Shown: positions 17,926-26,457, numbered from the stretch's first letter. The stretch: 35,213 bases of DNA from Pelagibacteraceae bacterium AG-422-N09 (GCA_003213515.1 QCMV01000013.1:1-35213), one strand, 5' to 3'. A program made the numbers and translations. The notes: generated by a model not told the origin, from the sequence alone.

Positions 17926-19308
17926 TTAAAATTTATTTTTAAAAAAATCACTCGGCATGCCACTTCCAAGTTGGCCTGCTAACATATTTGGATCAATTGA
18001 TCCTCCACCTTTTCTAGATAACTTCTTCATCATGTCTGACATCTTTCTATGTTGTTTTAGAATTTTATTTATTTCGGACACTGAAGTCCCTGACCCTGCC
18101 GCTATTCTTTTTTTTCTTGATCCATTAATTATCTTTGGCTTGCTTCGCTCGTATTTTGTCATTGAGAGAATAATTGCTTCTTGTTGAGCGATTGAATTGT
18201 CAGGATTAGTATTTTGTGGGATCTTATCGCTCAGATTACTTAGTCCAGGAATGAATTTCATCATACCCGAAATGCCACCCATTTTTTTCATCTGTCTGAT
18301 TTGACTAAGCAAATCGTCGAGGTCAAATTCTCCTTTTTGTATTTTTTTGGCCATTTCTTCGGCATCTTCTTGATCAACAGTTTCAGCAGCTTTTTCAACT
18401 AAGGTTACAATATCTCCCATTCCAAGAATACGATTGGCAATTCGCTCTGGGTGAAATTTTTCAAGGTCATTGACTTGTTCCCCAACTCCCATAAATTTAA
18501 TTGGACAATCGGTAATGTACTTCATGCTTAATGCGGCCCCACCTCGAGCATCGCCATCAATCCTAGTAAGAATAGAACCTGTAATATTGATTGCTTTTGC
18601 AAAATCGCTTGCAACATTAACTGCCTCCTGGCCAGTTAGGCTGTCTAAAACAAGTATCGTTTCTAGAGGGTTAATTTCTTTTTCCAGCAAACTCAATTCG
18701 CTCATTAGCCCTTCTTCAACATTCATTCTTCCCGCTGTATCATATAAAACACAATCAATTTCCTGTAATTCAGCAAATTGTTTTGCTCTTGATACAATAT
18801 CAATAGGCATTTGATTTTCAAGTTTGGGTAAAATTGTTACATCAATTAACTCAGAAAGTTTTTTTAGCTGATCAAAAGCAGCTGGTCTTGCGGTATCTAA
18901 TGAAACAAATAAAATCTTCTTATCGAAATTACTTTTGAGATAATTACCGATTTTACCAACAGTCGTTGTCTTGCCAGATCCTTGAAGTCCTGCAAATAAA
19001 TAAGATGAAACTTGATTATTGTTTATTTGGAATTCGGGTGAAGCTGACCCTAAAATTTGAATTAATTGATCATTCACAATTTTTGTTATCATTTGCGCAG
19101 GGGTTATTGATCGAATGATTTCCTTTCCTATCGACTCTTTTTTGACATCCTCTATGAATTTTTTTGCAATTGGCAATGCAACATCAGCTTCAAGAAGAGC
19201 TCTTCGAATATCTCTCATTGCACTATCGAGAGAGGCCTCATCAATAGAACCTGTCTTTTTTAAACTCTTAAATATTTCCTCAAACCGGTTACTAAGGTTT
19301 TCAAACAA
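17926..19308 (-). CDS. ffh: Signal recognition particle protein Ffh
   Basis: A 460-residue SRP54 homologue that binds 4.5S RNA and signal sequences and docks with FtsY. The NG GTPase has G1 GLQGSGKTTT (107-116), DTARPAAFDQLKKL, DTAGRMNVEEGLM and TRIDGDARGG. The Met-rich M domain (about 300-460) has IKFIPG-like MMKFIPGLSNL and the RNA-binding SGTSVSEINKILKQHRKM. The start is TTG at 19308: no ATG or GTG lies upstream before a stop, and a strong AAGGAGAG sits about eight bases before it. It heads the ffh-rpsP-rimM-trmD-rplS unit and has a structured leader. Confidence 0.97.
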   Translation of the reverse strand: MFENLSNRFEEIFKSLKKTGSIDEASLDSAMRDIRRALLEADVALPIAKKFIEDVKKESIGKEIIRSITPAQMITKIVNDQLIQILGSASPEFQINNNQVSSYLFAGLQGSGKTTTVGKIGNYLKSNFDKKILFVSLDTARPAAFDQLKKLSELIDVTILPKLENQMPIDIVSRAKQFAELQEIDCVLYDTAGRMNVEEGLMSELSLLEKEINPLETILVLDSLTGQEAVNVASDFAKAINITGSILTRIDGDARGGAALSMKYITDCPIKFMGVGEQVNDLEKFHPERIANRILGMGDIVTLVEKAAETVDQEDAEEMAKKIQKGEFDLDDLLSQIRQMKKMGGISGMMKFIPGLSNLSDKIPQNTNPDNSIAQQEAIILSMTKYERSKPKIINGSRKKRIAAGSGTSVSEINKILKQHRKMSDMMKKLSRKGGGSIDPNMLAGQLGSGMPSDFFKNKF

Positions 19309-19312
19309 AATA

Positions 19313-19413
19313 AACTCTCCTTCAGCAGGTAGTGCACCAATGGGCGAAACTCGCTGACTGGTGTCGATACCTTTATTTATGGCACCGCAGAAATAATATT
19401 TCTGACGGAAAAC
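19313..19413 (-). promoter_or_regulatory. Structured 5' leader of the ffh operon
   Basis: Between the likely transcription start and the ffh Shine-Dalgarno, two stem-loops can be drawn. The first (19386-19408) pairs CCG plus CAGAAAT with ATTTCTG plus CGG around a three-base loop with one bulge. The second (19328-19371) stacks GGTA/TACC, CACCA/TGGTG and GCGA/TCGC, separated by small internal loops. The AAGGAGAG of ffh follows directly. The compensating pairs suggest a cis-acting RNA, perhaps an autoregulatory site for an operon product. I could not match it to a riboswitch class that I know. The same pairs also form on the plus strand. Confidence 0.5.
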
Positions 19414-19419
19414 GTGAGT

Positions 19420-19448
19420 TTTTTAGTACTTCAGTAAGTTAATGTCAA
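19420..19448 (-). promoter_or_regulatory. Sigma-70 type promoter for the ffh operon
   Basis: On the minus strand a perfect -35 TTGACA (19448-19443) is followed after 17 bases by TAAAAA (19425-19420), a four-of-six match to TATAAT. Transcription would begin near 19413, giving a leader of roughly 105 bases before the ffh start. Confidence 0.5.
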
Positions 19449-19506
19449 GATTCATTTAATTTCTTATTTACTGGAAAAATCAAAATTGGCTCAATATAAA
19501 GTGTTT

Positions 19507-20331
19507 ATGCACGAGTTTAAGTTCATAAAGATGAATGGCCTTGGAAATGATTTTGTTGTTATTGATCAAAGAGTATCTGAATTTGATTTATCAGAAGAAC
19601 AAATAAAATTAATTTGTAACAGAACAGACGGGGTTGGCTGCGATCAACTAATCATGATTAGAAAGTCACAACATAACAGCGATTCACTGATTAAATTTTT
19701 TAATTCAGATGGAAGTGAAATAGATGCTTGTGGAAATGGTTCGCGTTGTGTTGCAAACTTTTTAATGAAAGAAGCAAAGAGTGAGAAAATAAACTTAACA
19801 ACACGTGAAAGAACAATTGCATGTGAAAAGATTGATGATGTCACAGTTAGTGTAAATATGGGCAAGCCAAAATTCAAATGGAATGAAATACCTTTAACTA
19901 AAGATGTCGATCCAGAAGATATAAATTTTTCAATCAGAGACCTTACTCTAAAAAAACCATTTTTAGTTAATATTGGTAATCCACATATTATATTTTTTGA
20001 TGATGAAATCGAAAAATATGATGTTGAAAGTTTTGGATCTTTAATTGAAAATGATACTTTATTTCCTAAAAAAATAAATGTGAGTTTTGCAAAGTTAAAA
20101 AGTGATAATCACATTGTACTAAACGTATGGGAAAGGGGTGCAGGAAAAACAAATGCTTGTGGTACGGCTGCTTGCGCAACAGCTGTAGCAGGAGTTGAAT
20201 TGGGAGTGATAAAAAATAAGGTGACAGTAACATTGCCAGGGGGCGATTTAGAAATATATTACAAAAGTATTGATAATATTATTATGACTGGTCCGACTGA
20301 GATAAATTTTACTGATAAATATAAGCTGTGA
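19507..20331 (+). CDS. dapF: Diaminopimelate epimerase
   Basis: A 274-residue DapF converting LL- to meso-diaminopimelate for lysine and peptidoglycan. The start MHEFKFIKMNGLGNDFVVID matches the family N-terminus, so ATG 19507 is preferred over an upstream in-frame TTG at 19486 or GTG at 19501. The two catalytic cysteines are Cys75 (DACGNGSRC) and Cys218 (TNACGTAACA); NIGNPHIIF and WERGAG are further conserved blocks. It heads a plus-strand unit with a four-base overlap into the next gene. Confidence 0.97.
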   Translation: MHEFKFIKMNGLGNDFVVIDQRVSEFDLSEEQIKLICNRTDGVGCDQLIMIRKSQHNSDSLIKFFNSDGSEIDACGNGSRCVANFLMKEAKSEKINLTTRERTIACEKIDDVTVSVNMGKPKFKWNEIPLTKDVDPEDINFSIRDLTLKKPFLVNIGNPHIIFFDDEIEKYDVESFGSLIENDTLFPKKINVSFAKLKSDNHIVLNVWERGAGKTNACGTAACATAVAGVELGVIKNKVTVTLPGGDLEIYYKSIDNIIMTGPTEINFTDKYKL

Positions 20332-20714
20332 GAAATAAAAATTCTAAAAAAAATACTAAAATATACTTCAATAACTCATGCAGTATCTGTAGGTTTGAAA
20401 TAAACCACTATAAGAAACTTAATAATGTTATTGATTGGGTCGATGTTACTCAAAATAAAGTTGCTGAAAAGGAAACCTCAAAAGAACCAAGTCAATTGAT
20501 AAGACGTCTTCATGCCAAACATGATGGAAAGATATTAGAAGGAATCGATGCTTTTTTACTGATATGGTCTCAACTTCCAAGGTATAAATGGCTTTATAAT
20601 TTTATTAAATTGCCTCTTATCTATCATATGAGTCATATATTGTATGAAGTTCTTGCATTTGCTCTATATTTAAAAAATCGAAATCAAATAAGTAATGAAA
20701 GATCCAGAAATTAA
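20328..20714 (+). CDS. DUF393 (DCC family) thiol-disulfide oxidoreductase-like protein
   Basis: A 128-residue small thioredoxin-like protein. The N-terminal KIYFNNSCSICRFEINHY has the CxxC pair Cys18 and Cys21 in the position of the DxxCxxC motif of DUF393/YuxK proteins, but with Asn where the family has Asp. A later ILEGIDAFLLIWSQLPRYKW block and hydrophobic C-terminus also fit. The start is GTG within the dapF stop (GTGA overlap), and the end overlaps mtaB by 20 bases, so translation of all three is probably coupled. The physiological substrate is unknown. Confidence 0.8.
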   Translation: MRNKNSKKNTKIYFNNSCSICRFEINHYKKLNNVIDWVDVTQNKVAEKETSKEPSQLIRRLHAKHDGKILEGIDAFLLIWSQLPRYKWLYNFIKLPLIYHMSHILYEVLAFALYLKNRNQISNERSRN

Positions 20715-21951
20715 AACTTACGGATGTAGACTGAATTTTTATGAGTCTGAAGTTATAAGAAAATACGCAAAAGATAACAATCTTCAGAACCATATTTTTA
20801 TTAATAGTTGCGCTGTTACAAATAAAACTATCGCTGATCTGAAAAATGAAATTAGAAAAGTAAAAAAAGAAAATCAACAAAGTCAAGTCGTTCTTACTGG
20901 TTGTGCTGCACAGATACATAAAAAAGATTTTGAAGCAATGAGTGAAGTTGACTCCATCATTGGAAATAAAGAAAAATTAGAATCCTCAACCTATAAAACT
21001 ATAAGAGAAAATAATAAGCCCGTAAATTTAGTAGGAGATATATTCGAAAATGAACAGGCAATTTCGCCGATTATAAGTAAAGTTAAAAACAGAATAAGAG
21101 GATTTGTACAAATACAAAATGGATGTGATCATAGGTGTACATTTTGTATTATTCCATATGGGCGAGGAAATTCAAGAAGTGTGGATCCAAAAAATATTAT
21201 AAAACAAATAAAGTTACTTCTAGAGAAGAACTACAGGGAGATAGTGCTAACTGGAGTTGATCTCACAAGCTACGGTAGTGATTTTGAGAAAAAAATTTCA
21301 TTGTCAAGGTTAGTAAAAACTATTCTCAATAGGTTGCCTCAACTTAACAGACTGAGACTGTCATCACTTGACATTGCAGAAATAGATGATGAATTAATAA
21401 ATCTTTACGGTAGTGAGAAACGTTTACTTCCTCATATTCATTTATCTCTGCAAGCTGGCGATAATATGATTTTAAAAAGAATGAAAAGAAGACATTCAAG
21501 AAAAGATGCAATTAATGTAATAGAGCGCATCAGAGCTGTTAGACCTGATATTGTATTTGGTGCAGATTTAATTGCTGGATTTCCAACAGAAACGGAGGAA
21601 ATGTTTCTAAATTCAGTGCGTCTTATAGATGAATGTAATATTACTTTTTTGCACGTATTTCCATTTTCACCAAGAGATGGAACACCCGCCGCTAGAATGC
21701 CTCAATTAGATCGAGAAATTATAAAAAAAAGAGCAAAAATACTCAGAAATATTGGCGAGCGAAAGATTACCGAGCACTACGATAAGCTTAAAAATAAAGA
21801 GATTAACCTTATTGTTGAGAATCAAAATCAAGGTAGATCAGATACATTTGCAAAGGTCTGTCTAGATGATAATTTTGAAGCGGGTAAAATAATAAAAATG
21901 CTTGTCACTGGAAAGCGTCAAGAAGGCTTAATTGGAAATATAATTGTTTAA
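20695..21951 (+). CDS. mtaB: tRNA (t6A37) methylthiotransferase MtaB
   Basis: A 418-residue radical-SAM methylthiotransferase that turns t6A37 into ms2t6A37 in ANN-decoding tRNAs. The UPF0004 domain holds Cys11 (TYGCRLN), Cys39 (NSCAVTN) and Cys70 (TGCAAQ). The radical-SAM cluster ligands are Cys144, Cys148 and Cys151 (NGCDHRCTFCIIPYGRG). HVFPFSPRDGTPA and a C-terminal TRAM-like segment follow. The start TYGCRLN favours MtaB over MiaB or RimO. It overlaps ftsY by eight bases. Confidence 0.95.
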   Translation: MKDPEIKTYGCRLNFYESEVIRKYAKDNNLQNHIFINSCAVTNKTIADLKNEIRKVKKENQQSQVVLTGCAAQIHKKDFEAMSEVDSIIGNKEKLESSTYKTIRENNKPVNLVGDIFENEQAISPIISKVKNRIRGFVQIQNGCDHRCTFCIIPYGRGNSRSVDPKNIIKQIKLLLEKNYREIVLTGVDLTSYGSDFEKKISLSRLVKTILNRLPQLNRLRLSSLDIAEIDDELINLYGSEKRLLPHIHLSLQAGDNMILKRMKRRHSRKDAINVIERIRAVRPDIVFGADLIAGFPTETEEMFLNSVRLIDECNITFLHVFPFSPRDGTPAARMPQLDREIIKKRAKILRNIGERKITEHYDKLKNKEINLIVENQNQGRSDTFAKVCLDDNFEAGKIIKMLVTGKRQEGLIGNIIV

Positions 21952-22816
21952 GAGTTTAAAATCTGGCCTAGCAAAAGTATTTGTAAATCAAAAAATTGAT
22001 CAAAATACAATACAGGATTTTGAGGATCTTCTCATAACTTCTGACGTTGATGTTGAGACATCAGAACTCATTACAACACAATTAGCAAATGAAAAATTTT
22101 CTAATGCTCCTTCGCTGGAAGAAATTCAATCATCTCTTAGTAAAATTATAAATAAAATTGTATCAACAAATATAAAGAAAATTGACTATAGAAATAATAC
22201 AAAACCCTACGTTATATTAATGGTAGGAGTAAATGGTTCAGGTAAAACTACAACAATTGCAAAATTGGCAAATCAATTTCAACAAGAAAAAAAAAATGTT
22301 CTGCTAGTTGCTGCTGATACCTTTAGAGCAGCTGCTGCGGAGCAATTGAATGAATGGGCTGATAAAATAGGAACAGACTTTATAAGAGATGATGATAAAT
22401 CTGACCCTGCAAGTGTGGTATTTAAGTCAATTGAATATGCAAATAAAAATAATATTGACGTAGTTATAATCGATACAGCTGGAAGACTTCAGAACAAAAC
22501 TGATTTAATGGATCAATTAGGTAAAATTGACCGAGTGCTTAAAAAATACGATGAAACACTTCCTCATGATTCAATAATATCGATTGATGCCACAACAGGG
22601 CAAAATGCCTTAAAACAAGTGGAAGAATTTAATAAATTTACCAAAATAACTGGGATTGTTATGACAAAATTTGATTCCAATGCAGCAGGGGGGACACTTG
22701 TATCAATTTCAAATAAAACAAATATACCAATTCTAGCAATTGGTAGTGGTGAGCAAATCAGTGATCTTATTGATTTTGATCCCGAGCAATTTGCCAATAA
22801 TTTTATTAGAAATTAA
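21944..22816 (+). CDS. ftsY: Signal recognition particle receptor FtsY (minimal NG form)
   Basis: A 290-residue SRP receptor GTPase. G1 is GVNGSGKTTT (95-104), then DTFRAAAAEQLNEWA, DTAGRLQNKTDLMDQL and TKFDSNAAGGTLVSI. It starts almost directly with the N domain and lacks the long acidic A domain of E. coli FtsY. The start is TTG at 21944 inside the mtaB stop region; there is no usable ATG before the G1 motif, and a GGA lies about eight bases upstream. Its stop shares a TTAA with that of the convergent pagL gene. Confidence 0.96.
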   Translation: MFKSLKSGLAKVFVNQKIDQNTIQDFEDLLITSDVDVETSELITTQLANEKFSNAPSLEEIQSSLSKIINKIVSTNIKKIDYRNNTKPYVILMVGVNGSGKTTTIAKLANQFQQEKKNVLLVAADTFRAAAAEQLNEWADKIGTDFIRDDDKSDPASVVFKSIEYANKNNIDVVIIDTAGRLQNKTDLMDQLGKIDRVLKKYDETLPHDSIISIDATTGQNALKQVEEFNKFTKITGIVMTKFDSNAAGGTLVSISNKTNIPILAIGSGEQISDLIDFDPEQFANNFIRN

Positions 22817-23298
22817 AAAGGTCTTATGAGTGAGATCGTTGCACTTTCTGTGCCAGGATTCGTATCACCAATGCTTGCATTGGATATGTGGTTTAAATTA
22901 AATCCTATTCGACTTGATTTAAGTTTATATGAAAACTCAATCTGACTTCTAAATTCAAGATTATATCCTAAATCTTTACTATCTCCTCGATCATAATATC
23001 CCACCGCAAAGCTTGGAGTAAAAAACCATTTTTCTGAAATTCCAATATCTTTTCTTAAACCTGAATAAATATATTTCCCGTTATCTCCGTTTCTCATAAC
23101 ACCCAAGAAAGGTTTGAGGTCATAATTATTTTTTAAAAAGCTATTCCCATACAAATATTCAAATCTTAATTCTGATGAGTCAACTGTGTCATTTACATCA
23201 AATTGACCTAATGAAAAAGACCACATATTTTCTTGATTAGATTGAGCGCTAAATCCATAAGATATTAAAATTAGAAAAGTAAAAAAAAATTTCCTCAT
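22813..23298 (-). CDS. pagL: PagL-like lipid A 3-O-deacylase (outer membrane)
   Basis: A 161-residue protein with a signal peptide (about 1-18, ending FSAQS), alternating beta-barrel strands and a C-terminal Phe typical of outer-membrane proteins. The C-terminal NHISNASIGDTNPGTE block reproduces the PagL active site: His137, Ser139 and Glu151 have the same spacing as His126, Ser128 and Glu140 of Pseudomonas PagL. The enzyme removes the 3-O acyl chain of lipid A. It lies 11 bases after the small secreted-protein gene, so the two are probably co-transcribed. Confidence 0.85.
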   Translation of the reverse strand: MRKFFFTFLILISYGFSAQSNQENMWSFSLGQFDVNDTVDSSELRFEYLYGNSFLKNNYDLKPFLGVMRNGDNGKYIYSGLRKDIGISEKWFFTPSFAVGYYDRGDSKDLGYNLEFRSQIEFSYKLKSSRIGFNLNHISNASIGDTNPGTESATISLIRPF

Positions 23299-23309
23299 AA
23301 AATTATTTT

Positions 23310-23609
23310 TTATGATCCATATCTTACAAATGTATCGGCCTCTTCACCATCTTGTAAATAGCCACCTGACCAAGTTACGCATCCACCTGACCATTTAATT
23401 ACGTTGCCTTCACCATCACATCCATCAGCAACTATTTCATCAAGCTTCTCGTATAATGGCTCTTGTAATTCTTGAAATTCAGAAATATCTTCTCTTGTTG
23501 TTAGCTCAACATTCTCATAGTCTTTTGTTTCATCTTCAATTCCACCAGCAAAAGTAAAGTTCAGACCTAAGAAAAAAAATAGTAAAAACGCATAAATTTT
23601 TGATTTCAT
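23310..23609 (-). CDS. Small secreted protein of unknown function
   Basis: About 99 residues. The start is ATG 23609, preceded by AGAGGTG, rather than the in-frame upstream start that would give a 122-residue form. MKSKIYAFLLFFFLGLNFTFA is a clear signal peptide with cleavage before GG. The mature part is acidic and ends in CDGEGNVIKWSGGCVTWSGG, where two cysteines about 14 residues apart and a repeated WSGG could form a small disulfide-closed structure. I do not recognise the family. It sits between ccmH and pagL. Confidence 0.7.
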   Translation of the reverse strand: MKSKIYAFLLFFFLGLNFTFAGGIEDETKDYENVELTTREDISEFQELQEPLYEKLDEIVADGCDGEGNVIKWSGGCVTWSGGYLQDGEEADTFVRYGS

Positions 23610-23650
23610 AAACACCTCTTTTAATTGCACTATAATATAAAATTTCAAAT

Positions 23651-23678
23651 TGTTTAAAAGATATCTATAAATTGTCAA
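23651..23678 (-). promoter_or_regulatory. Possible promoter for the small secreted protein and pagL
   Basis: On the minus strand TTGACA (23678-23673) is followed after 16 bases by TAAACA (23656-23651). The -35 is perfect and the -10 is weak. It lies in the 72-base gap after ccmH. Confidence 0.3.
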
Positions 23679-23681
23679 AAA

Positions 23682-24038
23682 TTAGGCATGGCTTCTTTTT
23701 TGTCTATAAATTGCAATAGCTCCAATTAACATTATGAGGAACGGAAGAGACCATAATATATAAGTTAAGCTGTTAAATGGCGGTGTCATCAAAATCCAAT
23801 CGCCATATCTTTCGACTAAATATACTTTAATTTGCTGATCGGTCTCACCTTGACTAATTTTTTCACGAATAAGTTTTTTTAAATCTTCTGCTAATTCAGC
23901 ATTAGACTCATGTATTGTTTGGCCTTGGCACACAAGACACCTTACCTCTTTAAAAAGCTCAATTGCCCTAGGATCTTCTGCTATAGCATTATTTTGTAGC
24001 AAAAAAAGGAGTAACAATATCTTAATTATCTTTTTCAT
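23682..24038 (-). CDS. ccmH: Cytochrome c maturation protein CcmH (short form)
   Basis: A 118-residue CcmH/CycL: signal peptide (1-20, cut after AIA), periplasmic thiol motif RCLVCQGQ with Cys34 and Cys37, ERYGDWILMTPPF, and one C-terminal membrane helix (about 90-110). It reduces apocytochrome c CxxCH thiols in concert with CcmG. It is the short form without the TPR domain (CcmI) that E. coli CcmH carries in fusion. Confidence 0.95.
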   Translation of the reverse strand: MKKIIKILLLLFLLQNNAIAEDPRAIELFKEVRCLVCQGQTIHESNAELAEDLKKLIREKISQGETDQQIKVYLVERYGDWILMTPPFNSLTYILWSLPFLIMLIGAIAIYRQKRSHA

Positions 24039-24041
24039 ACT

Positions 24042-24566
24042 TCAATTATCCCTAATTATTGGAAGAATTTTCTCTTCCATCTCATTCATATGAATTGGAC
24101 CAATATGTTTATAAATAATTATACCGTTGGCAATAATATAAGTCTCAGGAACTCCGTAAACTCCCAAATCAATAGAGGTTCTTCCTGAATTATCTGAGCC
24201 AATTTTGACAAATGGATTTCCAAGATCATTTATGAAATTTTTAGCTTCTTCATTATTATCTTTGTAATTCAAACCAAATATTTCTACTTCATACAGTTCT
24301 GACAAAACCATTAATATGTCGTGTTCTGCTCGACATGGTATACACCAAGAAGACCAAACATTTAATAAAATTGGATTTTCACTATTTAAGTCTAAATTTG
24401 TAAGCTCTTTCTGTCCAAAAAGGTTCGGCAATGAAAATTCTGGTACTTTTTTTCCAACAAGAGGACTTGAAAGTTTTGATGTGTCATTATTTAAAGAAAA
24501 AAATAAGAATATACTTAATAATATTATTATGACCAAAGGTAAAAATTTTAAATGGTTACTTTTCAT
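24042..24566 (-). CDS. ccmG: Thiol:disulfide interchange protein CcmG/DsbE
   Basis: A 174-residue membrane-anchored periplasmic thioredoxin. One N-terminal membrane helix (about 8-25) is followed by VPEFSLPNLFG, the active site WSSWCIPC (Cys75, Cys78) and the cis-Pro loop YGVPETYII. It keeps apocytochrome cysteines or CcmH reduced. The start overlaps the ccmF end by 11 bases. Confidence 0.96.
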   Translation of the reverse strand: MKSNHLKFLPLVIIILLSIFLFFSLNNDTSKLSSPLVGKKVPEFSLPNLFGQKELTNLDLNSENPILLNVWSSWCIPCRAEHDILMVLSELYEVEIFGLNYKDNNEEAKNFINDLGNPFVKIGSDNSGRTSIDLGVYGVPETYIIANGIIIYKHIGPIHMNEMEEKILPIIRDN

Positions 24567-26457
24567 CGAAACGTCCGATTCTTATAGAAGCAGATATAAT
24601 CCCACCAATGATTATCATTAAGGTACCTAACCAAAGTATTGTCATGAAAGGTTTAATATGCATCCTGACACTTATTGACTGCTGATCTTGAGGAACATTC
24701 ATGACAAGGTAAACATCAGAAAAAAACTTGTGCAAAATACTTGCTTCTGAAGTAATTGTAGGTGGATTTGAATAAAATCTGATTTCAGGAGTGAATGTGT
24801 CTATTAACTTACCATCTTTTTTCATCTGAAAATATGCTTTAAGTGAATTATAATTACTTTTCTCAACTTGCTCTATTTTATCAAAACTAAAAATATATTT
24901 TTGCAATTGTAAATTATCTCCAACTTTAGCGTTATAAATTCTCTCCTCAGAATACACAGCATTACTTACAGCTGCCATCATCAAGATACCGAATCCAGCA
25001 TGTGCAAGATTTTGGCCTAAGTTGGTTCTTACTAAAATATTTTGCTTATTAAAGTTTATACTAGCTGTCATAGAAGAAATTATTAAAAGTAAGCTAAAAA
25101 AGATAATTAAGATTTCAGTCAAATTAAATAGTTCAAAATATAGACTGATTATCAATGTTATAGTTAATGATGTAATGATGAGATATCGTAATTGAATTAT
25201 TATTTTATAGAGTTTTGTGTCGTTCCATCCTAAACGTGGAGAAATAAACATAAAAAAGAGGAAAAGTATTATGATGGGGGCAATAGTCGTTGAATAATAC
25301 TTTGGTCCAACAGTTAAGCTCTTATTAAGTAATAAATCCGTTGCAAGAGGATACATGGTTCCCAAAAAAACAATTGTTAATATGGTTATCAAAAGCCAGT
25401 TATTTAATTGTATGCCTGTACCTCTACTGATCAAACCCATACTACTTGTCTTATTAATTTTTTCAGAGTTGTAGGCAAATAAGCTAAAAGAAAAAGCAAG
25501 TATAAGAAAAATAAATAATAAAATAAATAAACCTCTTCCAGGATCACTTGCGAAGGTATGAACTGAGTTTAGGATTCCAGACCGGACAAGAAATGTTCCA
25601 ACTAAACTCAATGAAAATGTAAGTATGGCTAAAATAATAGTCCAGGATTGCATTACATTTCTTTTCTGAAGTATCAACACGCAGTGAATTAATGCAGTTG
25701 CGGCTATCCACGGCATTAGCGATGCATTCTCAACTGGATCCCAAAACCAATAGCCACCCCAGCCAAGTTCATAATATGCCCAAAATGAACCTAAGGCTAT
25801 TCCTGCCGTAAGAAATGCCCAGGCAGAAAAGACCCATGGTTTAACAATTGAAGCCCATTGTTGGTCAACTTTTTTTGTAATTAACCCTGCAATTGCTAAG
25901 CTAAATACCAGAGAGAAACCAACATAACCTACATACAAAACAGGTGGATGTATTGCTAAGAGTGGATCCTGTAAAATAGGGTTCAGACCAATACCATCAA
26001 AAAAATTGTTTTGATTTAATGCAAATGGATTTGATAAAAAAAATAAAAATGCGACAAATCCAAAGATCATAATACTCTGTACAGCAACAGTGATATCTTT
26101 GAATCTTTCAGAAATTCTTTTCGAGAGAGCAAATAAAAAATTAAATAACACCAAAATTAATATCCATAAAAGCATACTTCCCTCATGATTTCCCCAAACA
26201 CCAGAGAATTTATATATAAGTGGCTTTTCTGAATGAGAATTGAAATAAACTAAATCAAAATTAAAATCTGAAATGAGAAAAAGATAAATTAGTATTAAAA
26301 ATGATAGCAGTATTGAAATTAATTGTACGGAGGCCAACACTATAACACCAGGTCTAGTGAATATTTTATTATTTATAATTTTACTAGACTGCATTAGTGA
26401 TGCAGTTAGACAAAGAAGTAGCAAAAAATTTGAAATGTAAAAAATGTATAAACTCAT
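24556..26457 (-). CDS. ccmF: Cytochrome c heme lyase subunit CcmF
   Basis: A polytopic membrane protein of about 633 residues that joins heme from holo-CcmE to apocytochrome c. The WWD heme-handling motif is WGGYWFWDPVENASLMPW (about 233-250), and KFSGVWGNHEGSMLLW and HPPVLYVGYVG are typical CcmF blocks. A large periplasmic loop precedes the last helix. I prefer ATG 26457, which overlaps the ccmE stop as ATGA; an in-frame ATG at 26469 would add four residues. Confidence 0.96.
   Translation of the reverse strand: MSLYIFYISNFLLLLCLTASLMQSSKIINNKIFTRPGVIVLASVQLISILLSFLILIYLFLISDFNFDLVYFNSHSEKPLIYKFSGVWGNHEGSMLLWILILVLFNFLFALSKRISERFKDITVAVQSIMIFGFVAFLFFLSNPFALNQNNFFDGIGLNPILQDPLLAIHPPVLYVGYVGFSLVFSLAIAGLITKKVDQQWASIVKPWVFSAWAFLTAGIALGSFWAYYELGWGGYWFWDPVENASLMPWIAATALIHCVLILQKRNVMQSWTIILAILTFSLSLVGTFLVRSGILNSVHTFASDPGRGLFILLFIFLILAFSFSLFAYNSEKINKTSSMGLISRGTGIQLNNWLLITILTIVFLGTMYPLATDLLLNKSLTVGPKYYSTTIAPIIILFLFFMFISPRLGWNDTKLYKIIIQLRYLIITSLTITLIISLYFELFNLTEILIIFFSLLLIISSMTASINFNKQNILVRTNLGQNLAHAGFGILMMAAVSNAVYSEERIYNAKVGDNLQLQKYIFSFDKIEQVEKSNYNSLKAYFQMKKDGKLIDTFTPEIRFYSNPPTITSEASILHKFFSDVYLVMNVPQDQQSISVRMHIKPFMTILWLGTLMIIIGGIISASIRIGRFDEK

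Noticed and set aside
19313-19425. 4.5S SRP RNA, 5S rRNA or glycine/tetrahydrofolate riboswitch upstream of ffh
   Set aside because: The conserved SRP tetraloop region GGAAGGAAGCAG and the 5S and riboswitch core motifs that I know are absent; size alone is similar.
19486-19506. Upstream TTG start for dapF
   Set aside because: Family alignment places the N-terminus just before FIKMNGLGNDF, matching ATG 19507; the extra residues have no counterpart.
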